64,000 nt of DNA from Candidatus Poribacteria bacterium (GTDB taxonomy: Bacteria > Poribacteria > WGA-4E > WGA-3G). The DNA lies in NCBI GenBank assembly GCA_022827625.1, contig JAJEIE010000029.1, positions 62,001 through 126,000 on the forward strand. Reading direction: 5' to 3'. Both the position numbers and the translations under genes were made by a program. The notes beneath the pieces are model-generated. The model ran no database searches. It saw only the letters and a program-made list of their open reading frames with translations, and had not been told where the DNA came from. Below, one piece after another: positions 40,963-47,855 of this stretch. The first letter of the stretch is position 1. Every line of letters starts with the position of its first letter.

Positions 40963-41625
40963 ATGCTACTCGCGAAAAACTATGAGACGCAACGCAAGAA
41001 AATGGTTAGAGATCAAATCGAGGCGCGCGGCATCCGTAACCCACGAATACTCGCCGTCATGCGAAAAGTAGAGCGGCACCTGTTTGTAAAGCCAGAATAT
41101 CTCAACATGGCGTATCGGGACGGTCCGCTCCCCATCAATTGCGAACAGACAGTTTCGCAACCGTATATCGTTGCATTAATGACGGATCTGCTGAAACTCA
41201 CACCGACTTCAAAAGTGCTTGAAATCGGAACCGGATGCGGTTATCAAACAGCGATCTTAGCAGAATTGGCAGGAGCGGTTTACTCGGTCGAGATTCTGCC
41301 GTCACTTGCCAAAAGCGCGAAGGCGCGGTTAGAGCGTCTCAGGTATCGGAATATATCTTTCAAGGAAGGCAACGGTCATTACGGTTGGCAAGAATACGCG
41401 CCTTATGACGCCGTGCTTGTGGCAGCCGCGCCTAAGGTCGTCCCAGCGCACCTGGTTCAGCAACTCAGCGAAGGCGGAAGAATGGTTATTCCAGTCGGTG
41501 ATAGTGAGCAGAATCTCCTTTTAATTCAGAAGAAATCCCAAACCGGCGCGGGTTCCGAACCGTTTCTGGAAACAACAGAGGTCACGGGGGTCAGTTTCGT
41601 GCCGATGACAGGATCATCGAATTAA
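40963..41625 (+). CDS. pcm: Protein-L-isoaspartate O-methyltransferase
   Basis: 220 residues, SD GGAG. MVRDQIEARGIRNPRILAVMRKVERHLFV and AYRDGPLPINCEQTVSQPYIVALMTDLL are the family's substrate region; EIGTGCGYQTAILAELAGAVYSVEI is the SAM-binding motif, and YDAVLVAAAPKVVP and GGRMVIPVG complete it. It methylates abnormal L-isoaspartyl residues with SAM so that proteins can be repaired; normal length is 205-230. It lies between SppA and PorV-like genes, an odd but not exceptional setting. Confidence 0.93.
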   Translation: MLLAKNYETQRKKMVRDQIEARGIRNPRILAVMRKVERHLFVKPEYLNMAYRDGPLPINCEQTVSQPYIVALMTDLLKLTPTSKVLEIGTGCGYQTAILAELAGAVYSVEILPSLAKSAKARLERLRYRNISFKEGNGHYGWQEYAPYDAVLVAAAPKVVPAHLVQQLSEGGRMVIPVGDSEQNLLLIQKKSQTGAGSEPFLETTEVTGVSFVPMTGSSN

Positions 41626-41731
41626 GTTTTTAATTGAAGATTCACAGAAATGCCAACAACTCATAAAGCAAACCTACCGAGTATGAGACCCATGATTCCT
41701 GAAAATAAATATTGCTAAAAGGAACAATAGA

Positions 41732-42679
41732 TTGAAACATACACTCCATATAATTCTACTGATAACGCTGTTTTTCCCAACTGCTGGATCTGCAACATTT
41801 AACGATATAGGCGTTGGGGCAAGACCGCTGGGTTTAGGGGGTGCGTTCGTTGCGCTCGCTGATGATAGCAACGCCGCAAGTTACAACGCTGCAGGATTAG
41901 GCTATATCGATGCAATCCAGATTGGTGCCACGCGGGCACAACGCTTCAATGGTCTCATCACCTATAACAGCGTCAGCGGTATTATTCCGTTCGGGAGAAT
42001 CGGTTCACTTGGCGCGAGTCTCGGTATCCTCGCAGAAGATTCCGAAATCTATCAGGAACAGGTGATACGTATATCCTATGGGAACGCTCTCTTCAAACAA
42101 TTGGCAATCGGTGCCAACCTTAAACTTTTCGGTACCTCTTTCGATGCAGCAAACGAATTCGTCCTTGAGAACCCGTACTTTGCCCAGACCTCCAGTTCCG
42201 CCGTTTCATTCGATCTCGGCGTGATTACCAAACCGTTCCAGAGTCTGAGTCTCGGGGCATCCGTAGAGAATTTACTCCCTGCAAACATGAGTATCTCTGA
42301 CACACACACAGACGTAGTGCCGCTGAATATCCGCGCGGGTTTGGTATATCGACTTGCCTCTATAGCGGAGATGAGCGCACAAGGTGAAACCGTTAGTAAC
42401 TTACTGAAAGAAAGTTTAGGAACAGTGGAGATTGCATCCCGTAACGGTGAAATTTATATCCGAACAGGCATAGAAATTTGGCTGAACAAAGCCATTGCTA
42501 TCCGTGGCGGATACGGTGCCAAAAACGGAGCAAGCACTGCAACAACCCTCAACTTCGGTGGCAGTGCCAAAATTCCGATTAGCAACACGAACCTCCAACT
42601 CGACTACGGAATCCAACTGCTGAGTGGAGATTTTCAGAATAATACGACACAGCGATTCTCGCTCAACCTGATACTTTAG
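41732..42679 (+). CDS. PorV/PorQ-like outer-membrane beta-barrel
   Basis: 315 residues; TTG start at 41732 after AAAAGGA. Signal peptide LLITLFFPTAGSA, then DIGVGARPLGLGGAFVALADDSNAASYNAAGLGYI, the hallmark opening of PorV/UPF0164 barrels, and strands ending in RFSLNLIL with the usual terminal aromatic/hydrophobic pattern. In Bacteroidetes PorV shuttles type IX secretion substrates; UPF0164 members outside that phylum are less defined. The next gene encodes a protein with a FlgD-like C-terminal domain, which fits a secretion pair. Confidence 0.82.
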   Translation: MKHTLHIILLITLFFPTAGSATFNDIGVGARPLGLGGAFVALADDSNAASYNAAGLGYIDAIQIGATRAQRFNGLITYNSVSGIIPFGRIGSLGASLGILAEDSEIYQEQVIRISYGNALFKQLAIGANLKLFGTSFDAANEFVLENPYFAQTSSSAVSFDLGVITKPFQSLSLGASVENLLPANMSISDTHTDVVPLNIRAGLVYRLASIAEMSAQGETVSNLLKESLGTVEIASRNGEIYIRTGIEIWLNKAIAIRGGYGAKNGASTATTLNFGGSAKIPISNTNLQLDYGIQLLSGDFQNNTTQRFSLNLIL

Positions 42680-42693
42680 AAAAGAGTTACCCA

Positions 42694-44079
42694 ATGAAAA
42701 ACACGGCAATTATTTTAATATTCACTGTTGGTATATTTGTTCCGCTCATCAGTCATGGTGCGGTTACTTCCGTAGGCGAAATAAACGTCCAAGGCGAAAC
42801 GAAAGGCGTGGTTCCCGCCAGTTCAACGGTGCCACTCATTGTAACGCTCGTCGTTGATAGGTCATTAGCAGAGCCTGGTGAAGAAATTAAGACGATTGAA
42901 ATCATAATGCCCCCCGGATTTTCGACGCAACCCTCCGATTTCAAAGGCATCAAACGCGACGGAAATCCCATTGTTGCGCGCGCCGTCGTCTCTGGTGGTG
43001 CCATCCTGCGCGTCGAGTTAGCAGATGCCGTCATTGACTTCCAAAATTCCATATATGAAATTACGTTCAATGCCCGAACCCCAAACACGGTTATATTCGA
43101 GTCGGTTTTCAGAACACGGCTCCGCAACCTTCAAGACAGCCCCATCGGCGAATTTATCCGACCTGGACAGGCAGATGGCAAACTTAACAACGACGATTTC
43201 ACTTTAGAGGTTATCGCCAACGTACCCCCTGACCCAGTTATAGATTTTACCGCTGAAGCTGACGGAACCGGTGAAAATGACGTGACACTCCGCTGGCAGA
43301 AATCGGAGGATCTGGATGTCAACGGCTACTTTATTTATCGGGATAAAGAAGAACCTATTGATATAGAAAACCGTTCATCAACGACGTTTCGCGAGATAAA
43401 CGTGCCACCGGGGAGTCATACGTATCAGATAACCGCTTACAAGACGCGTTTTTTGCAATCGGAACGCTCTCCGATTCAGATAGTTGAAGTCTCTGACGAC
43501 ACAGCATCACCGGAGCCTCCGATGATGTTGAGTGTCATTACCTCAAGCGATGGGGTCGAAGTTCTCTGGAAGCCAAGTGTCAGCCGCGATGTCACAACGT
43601 ATCAAGTTCTGTTCGGATCCGCCGAGACCGATGGGCTTACGCCGCTCCCGGATGGAGAGATCAGCGAGTTAAAAACGGAATATAAATTTATTGATAGCCG
43701 CCCTTTGTCGATAGGTAGTTTTACCTATGCCGTCATTGCCATTGATGAAGCAAATAACGAATCTGAAAGAATAGAGAAAAAACTTCGCATATTTAACGAA
43801 CCCTATCCAAACCCATTTACACCTCTTTCGCCAAGTGAAGATTTCAATCAGGTCGTGTTTCCCGCCCGAACACTTGAAGATGCTTCGGGTGAATTCGCAG
43901 TCCTTATCTATGATATTGACGGAATGCTCGTTAAAACTTTAACCGCGCCGCCAGGCGAAACAGAATTGACTTGGGACGGTCGCAATGAAGCCGGTGAGAT
44001 TGTGGAAAGTGGCGTTTATGTCTACCAACTTCAGGTAGGGGAGAGTTTTAAGACCGGCACTTTGATTGTTGCCAAATAG
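42694..44079 (+). CDS. Secreted Fn3 protein with FlgD/type-A-sorting-like C-terminal domain
   Basis: 461 residues, 14 bp after the PorV-like gene. Signal peptide (IILIFTVGIFVPLISHG), an N-terminal cohesin-like or bacterial Ig-like region (TVPLIVTLVVDRSLAEPGEEIKT), two fibronectin III-like domains (about 180-265, VTLRWQKSEDLDVNGYFIYRD, and 270-360), then EPYPNPFTPLSP and a terminal domain VLIYDIDGMLVKTL...LTWDGRNEAGEIVESGVYVYQLQVG ending in GTLIVAK. That last domain is the FlgD-like Ig fold used as a secretion tag in type IX-like systems. Probably surface-exposed. Confidence 0.82.
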   Translation: MKNTAIILIFTVGIFVPLISHGAVTSVGEINVQGETKGVVPASSTVPLIVTLVVDRSLAEPGEEIKTIEIIMPPGFSTQPSDFKGIKRDGNPIVARAVVSGGAILRVELADAVIDFQNSIYEITFNARTPNTVIFESVFRTRLRNLQDSPIGEFIRPGQADGKLNNDDFTLEVIANVPPDPVIDFTAEADGTGENDVTLRWQKSEDLDVNGYFIYRDKEEPIDIENRSSTTFREINVPPGSHTYQITAYKTRFLQSERSPIQIVEVSDDTASPEPPMMLSVITSSDGVEVLWKPSVSRDVTTYQVLFGSAETDGLTPLPDGEISELKTEYKFIDSRPLSIGSFTYAVIAIDEANNESERIEKKLRIFNEPYPNPFTPLSPSEDFNQVVFPARTLEDASGEFAVLIYDIDGMLVKTLTAPPGETELTWDGRNEAGEIVESGVYVYQLQVGESFKTGTLIVAK

Positions 44080-44406
44080 ATTACAATGTATAGGCGCAAT
44101 ACTTGGGTGTGTTCGGACACATTGCAGAACCTATTTCGGAGCGGTAGAAAGCAGAAACAGAACGCGCGACAGGAAAAAATGTATTGACTTAATTTTGCGT
44201 TCAGCGTTATACTATAAAAACGACTTTTGTCGACGCAATATGCCTTTTTAATCAGTGCTTAGACGCTGATCTTTGGAGGGATTAGAGTTATATTAGATTC
44301 ACATCCCTCACATTCAAGGTACACTGTCGGCGCGAAAACATTCTCAGTGTGCCTCACGAACTGAAAACTTGTTATAGAAAATTAGAATAAAGGAGAAACG
44401 ATAACG
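44080..44406. other. Gene-free region with promoter and hairpin
   Basis: No gene. Holds the promoter at 44184-44213 and a 9-bp hairpin GGTACACTG (44318-44326)/CAGTGTGCC (44345-44353; one G-T pair) in the leader of the Ycf48-like gene. Confidence 0.6.
44184..44213 (+). promoter_or_regulatory. Sigma70-type promoter
   Basis: TTGACT (44184-44189), 18-nt spacer, TATACT (44208-44213), about 190 bp upstream of the Ycf48-like gene. Confidence 0.6.
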
Positions 44407-45504
44407 ATGAATAAATTGAAGTCATACGGACAACGTAAAGCACAGGCAAATTTTGTCCGTGTGGACAAAATTTGGTTCAGGCAGAAAAGTTTAAAACCGA
44501 TATTGCATTTAGCGATTCTTATAACAGCGGCAATCGCTTGTTCTGTCTTTGTTGCGCTACCGACTGCGGAAGGATGGACAGTCCTACAAGAACGCGACCC
44601 AAACGTTCGGGATTACATGTCCATCACTTTTACAAGCCAGAACACCGGCTGGGTGGTTGGTGCCGCCTCGTTTGAGGATTTTGAAAATCCGGGCTTCATC
44701 GGTTACACAACAGACAGTGGTGCCACATGGCACAAGTCAGAAGTTCAAATCCCTGCCGATTTAGCTGAGGTCTACTTCTTAGACGATAAACACGGCTGGG
44801 CAGTCGGTGCGAACGGCACAATTGTAGCAACTGATAACGGTCAAGACTGGGAATTACAAACGAGCAAGGTTGGCAACGGACTGAAGGGCATTTACTTCGT
44901 TAATAAAGACATCGGACTCGCCGTCGGGGAGAGCGATACAATCCTCTCTACAAAAAACGGTGGACGCTCATGGAAGGTGCTCCAAGGCGGTCAACTCGGT
45001 GCCGTTGGTGATGACGATGCCAATATGTACAACGCTGTCCAGTTCCTTGATGAAGAAACCGGCTGGCTTGCGGGTGTCCGTGTTAGCCCGAGCACACAGG
45101 GACAGAGTGCCTTAATTCAGAAAACCACGGACGGTGGACAGAGCTGGGTCACGCAAGAAACGGGTAAAGAAGATATTCTCGAAGACATCTTCTTCCTTAA
45201 TGCCTCAATGGGTTGGGCAGTCGGTGAAAACGGTGTAATCCTTCATACCGACAACGGTGGCGAAAGCTGGACAGAGCAAACCAGTGGTACACAAGAGACA
45301 CTACGCAGTGTTGGCTTTGCAAACGAGAATAATGGCTGGGCGACCGGTGGTGACTTTGGGGTCGGTGCGATCCTACATACCACTGATGGTGGCGAAACTT
45401 GGGAACTTGAAGATTCCACAGAGAAATTAGTTAAAGTTTTTGTGCTTGATGGAAAAAATGTGTGGTTAGCAAGTTCCACCGGCGCCATCATGCGGGCAGA
45501 ATAG
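44407..45504 (+). CDS. Ycf48/BNR-repeat beta-propeller protein
   Basis: 365 residues, SD AAGGAG. One membrane or signal segment at about 32-52 (HLAILITAAIACSVFVALP), then repeated units such as GWAVGANGTIVATDNGQDW, GLAVGESDTILSTKNGGRSW, GWAVGENGVILHTDNGGESW and GWATGGDFGVGAILHTTDGG, each with a BNR-like D-x-G-x-x-W turn. The repeats match the Ycf48/HCF136 propeller, known in cyanobacteria as a photosystem II assembly factor; in non-photosynthetic bacteria the fold is a general protein scaffold. Probably periplasmic; long N-terminal extension before the membrane segment. Confidence 0.83.
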   Translation: MNKLKSYGQRKAQANFVRVDKIWFRQKSLKPILHLAILITAAIACSVFVALPTAEGWTVLQERDPNVRDYMSITFTSQNTGWVVGAASFEDFENPGFIGYTTDSGATWHKSEVQIPADLAEVYFLDDKHGWAVGANGTIVATDNGQDWELQTSKVGNGLKGIYFVNKDIGLAVGESDTILSTKNGGRSWKVLQGGQLGAVGDDDANMYNAVQFLDEETGWLAGVRVSPSTQGQSALIQKTTDGGQSWVTQETGKEDILEDIFFLNASMGWAVGENGVILHTDNGGESWTEQTSGTQETLRSVGFANENNGWATGGDFGVGAILHTTDGGETWELEDSTEKLVKVFVLDGKNVWLASSTGAIMRAE

Positions 45505-45585
45505 CAATTAGCGATTAGGGCGTTCCGCGACCACTCCACTTTTAACAGTCAGTGGGATGCTGATTGCTGGAAGCGAAACGCCCTA
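45500..45585. repeat. Heptad tract joined to a palindromic element
   Basis: AATAGCA ATTAGCG ATTAGGG starts at the stop codon of the Ycf48-like gene. It runs into TAGGGCGTTCCGC (45516-45528), which pairs with GCGAAACGCCCTA (45573-45585) at 12 of 13 positions. The segment GGGCGTTCCGC with nearby CACTCCACT recurs at 53845-53866. Could also serve as a terminator (AAAAATT follows). Confidence 0.75.
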
Positions 45586-45604
45586 AAAATTCGGAGGTAT
45601 AATT

Positions 45605-46777
45605 TTGGAAGTATCCACGTTCGCGACGCGAATGGATCGATTGGGGACAGAATCTGCGTTTGAAGTGCTTGCTAAAGCGAAACAATTAGAGGCAGAAGGT
45701 AGAAACATCGTCCATTTAGAAATAGGACAACCGGATTTCCCAACACCGATTAATATTATTGAGGCAGCATATAAAGCAATGAAGGACGGACACACCGGCT
45801 ATTGTCCATCCGCTGGCGTGCCGGAGTTTCGCGAGGTTGTCGCACATCACATAACTGAGACCCGCGGGATTAGCGTACATCCAGATGAGGTTACCGTGAC
45901 ACCCGGTGCGAAGCCAATTATTTTCTTCACCATTTTGGCATTGATCGATGACGGCGATGAAGTCATTTATCCGGAACCCGGCTTCCCGGTCTACGAATCC
46001 GTTATCGATTTTATTGGTGGCAAAGCCGTTCCGCTGCCCCTTCGCGAGGAAGTAGATTTCCGATTCCGGCTCGAAGATCTCGCCGATGCAATCTCTGACC
46101 GAACGAAGCTGCTCATTCTTAACTCACCTCAAAACCCGACAGGTGGGACACTAACACCAGAAGACCTTAAAGCGATCGCTGAACTGGCACAAAAACACAA
46201 CTTTTATGTGCTGACAGATGAAGTGTACTCTCGTATCCTCTACGAAGGCAAACATCATAGTGTTATTAACCTTCCCGGTATGAAAGAACGAACAATCCTC
46301 ATCGAGGGACATTCTAAGACTTACGCAATGACAGGATGGCGACTCGGATACGGTATCGCACCCCAAGAAATCGCAGATAAGATTACACAACTCACAATCA
46401 ATTCTAACTCTTGTACTGCGACTTTTACACAAATCGCTGGAATAGAAGCATTGACAGGTCAGCAGGCCTCTGTTACAGAGATGGTAACCGAGTTTCAGAA
46501 ACGCCGTGATGCGATTGTGGACGGACTGAATGCTATTGAAGGCGTGAGCTGCATCAAACCGTTGGGTGCCTTTTATGTGTTTCCCAACGTCACACAACTC
46601 CCGCTCTCGTGCGAAGCACTTGCTGATTATCTGATGGATGCGGCAGATGTTGCCCTATTGCCGGGCACCTCCTTCGGCAAATACGGTGACGGTTACCTCC
46701 GGCTCTCGTATGCTAATTCATTGGAAAATATCCAAGAGGCATTAGACAGAATGGAAGCTGCAATCATGAAATTGTAG
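45605..46777 (+). CDS. Class I aminotransferase (aspartate aminotransferase-like)
   Basis: 390 residues; TTG start at 45605 with GGAGG at 7 nt. IVHLEIGQPDFPTP, NPTGGTL (NPTG motif), TDEVYSRILYEG and the PLP Lys in EGHSKTYAMTGWRLGY, then RLSYANS with the substrate-carboxylate Arg, place it in the AspC/AAT-Ib group of fold type I aminotransferases. It likely makes aspartate or aromatic/branched amino acids in the cytoplasm. The downstream homoserine kinase suggests a link with aspartate-family amino acids. Confidence 0.92.
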   Translation: MEVSTFATRMDRLGTESAFEVLAKAKQLEAEGRNIVHLEIGQPDFPTPINIIEAAYKAMKDGHTGYCPSAGVPEFREVVAHHITETRGISVHPDEVTVTPGAKPIIFFTILALIDDGDEVIYPEPGFPVYESVIDFIGGKAVPLPLREEVDFRFRLEDLADAISDRTKLLILNSPQNPTGGTLTPEDLKAIAELAQKHNFYVLTDEVYSRILYEGKHHSVINLPGMKERTILIEGHSKTYAMTGWRLGYGIAPQEIADKITQLTINSNSCTATFTQIAGIEALTGQQASVTEMVTEFQKRRDAIVDGLNAIEGVSCIKPLGAFYVFPNVTQLPLSCEALADYLMDAADVALLPGTSFGKYGDGYLRLSYANSLENIQEALDRMEAAIMKL

Positions 46778-46781
46778 AAGG

Positions 46782-46902
46782 GTTGTCAGTCAGTAGTCAG
46801 TAGAGACTTGTGGCGGTTGTAATATTTTTTGACACCACAAATATCTTTTTACTGAAAGCCGAAAGCGCAGCGACCTGACAGCCGATAGCCATTAACAATA
46901 GG
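46782..46902. repeat. Two heptad tracts between amino-acid genes
   Basis: 46782-46802: GTTGTCA GTCAGTA GTCAGTA. 46852-46902: CTGAAAG CCGAAAG, a CGCAGCGAC step, then CTGACAG CCGATAG CCATTAA CAATAGG. The string CTGAAAGCGCAGCGACCTGAC reappears almost unchanged near 53932. Confidence 0.8.
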
Positions 46903-46912
46903 AATTTCTGGT

Positions 46913-47848
46913 ATGCCTCAAACTTTCAATAGTGCGTTAAACGAAAAAGTCACCGCTCGTATCCCTGCAAGCACGACGAATTTGGGTCCCGGTTTTGATG
47001 TCTTAGGGCTCGCTTTACAACTCTACAGCACAATCACATTGGAACCGTCCAACACCGAAACCGAAGTCGTCGTAAGCGGTGTAGATGCCGATAAGATACC
47101 GAATACGCCAGAACACGTAGCGTTTCAAGCAGTAGAATTAGTTTTCAAGCGAAGCGGAACAAAACGTCCCAACGGTTTTAAACTACACATTGACAACGGA
47201 ATACCTGCAATCCGTGGGTTAGGTGGTAGTGGTACAGCCATTCTGGGTGGCTTGTTAACAGCGAACATCTTATGTGGGCTGCCATTTTCTGATGCCGAAC
47301 TTCTCAACTTCGCGACAGAAATGGAAGGACACCCAGATAATGTAGCGGCTTCACTATACGGTGGTATTGTCGTTTCAGCACAAGAAAACGGACATGTGCA
47401 TACCATTCGGTTGACGTGTCCCCTGGAACTCTCCATTGTGCTTGCAATCCCGAATTTTCCGCTTTCAACCAAACAAGCGCGGGAAGTTCTACCAAAATCG
47501 GTTGACTTCGCCGATGCAATCTACAATACGAGCCGTAGTACATTACTAATTGCCAGTATTGCGACGGGGCAATTTGAAATGTTGAAAGTAGCCATGAAGG
47601 ATAAGCTGCACCAACCCTATCGCACCTCACTCATTCCTGGATTTAACGATGTCGCTGAAGCTGCGATTGCCAACGGGGCACTCAGTGTTGCACTGAGTGG
47701 TGCAGGACCGACTGTCGCAGCCTATTGTCTGGAACACGCCGAACAGGTCGCAAAACAGATGCAAACCGCCTTCAACACACATCAGATAATCTGTGATATT
47801 AAGATTCTGAAAGCAGATGCCGACGGCGCGAATGTCTGGTCCCCCTAA
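46913..47848 (+). CDS. thrB: Homoserine kinase
   Basis: 311 residues, SD TAGGA. VTARIPASTTNLGPGFDVLGLAL is the ThrB opening and IPAIRGLGGSGTAILGG the GHMP ATP-binding loop (GLGGSGTA in place of the more usual GLGSSAA). MEGHPDNVAASLYGGIVVS and VALSGAGPTVAAYC complete the family. It phosphorylates homoserine with ATP in threonine synthesis. The downstream P-type-ATPase-like gene starts 7 nt after its stop (or overlaps it), so the two are co-transcribed. Normal length. Confidence 0.93.
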   Translation: MPQTFNSALNEKVTARIPASTTNLGPGFDVLGLALQLYSTITLEPSNTETEVVVSGVDADKIPNTPEHVAFQAVELVFKRSGTKRPNGFKLHIDNGIPAIRGLGGSGTAILGGLLTANILCGLPFSDAELLNFATEMEGHPDNVAASLYGGIVVSAQENGHVHTIRLTCPLELSIVLAIPNFPLSTKQAREVLPKSVDFADAIYNTSRSTLLIASIATGQFEMLKVAMKDKLHQPYRTSLIPGFNDVAEAAIANGALSVALSGAGPTVAAYCLEHAEQVAKQMQTAFNTHQIICDIKILKADADGANVWSP

Positions 47849-47855
47849 AAACACG

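Noticed and set aside
47817-47855. Longer start of the pseudo-ATPase overlapping thrB
   Set aside because: No SD; family similarity starts after the ATG at 47856. Not excluded.
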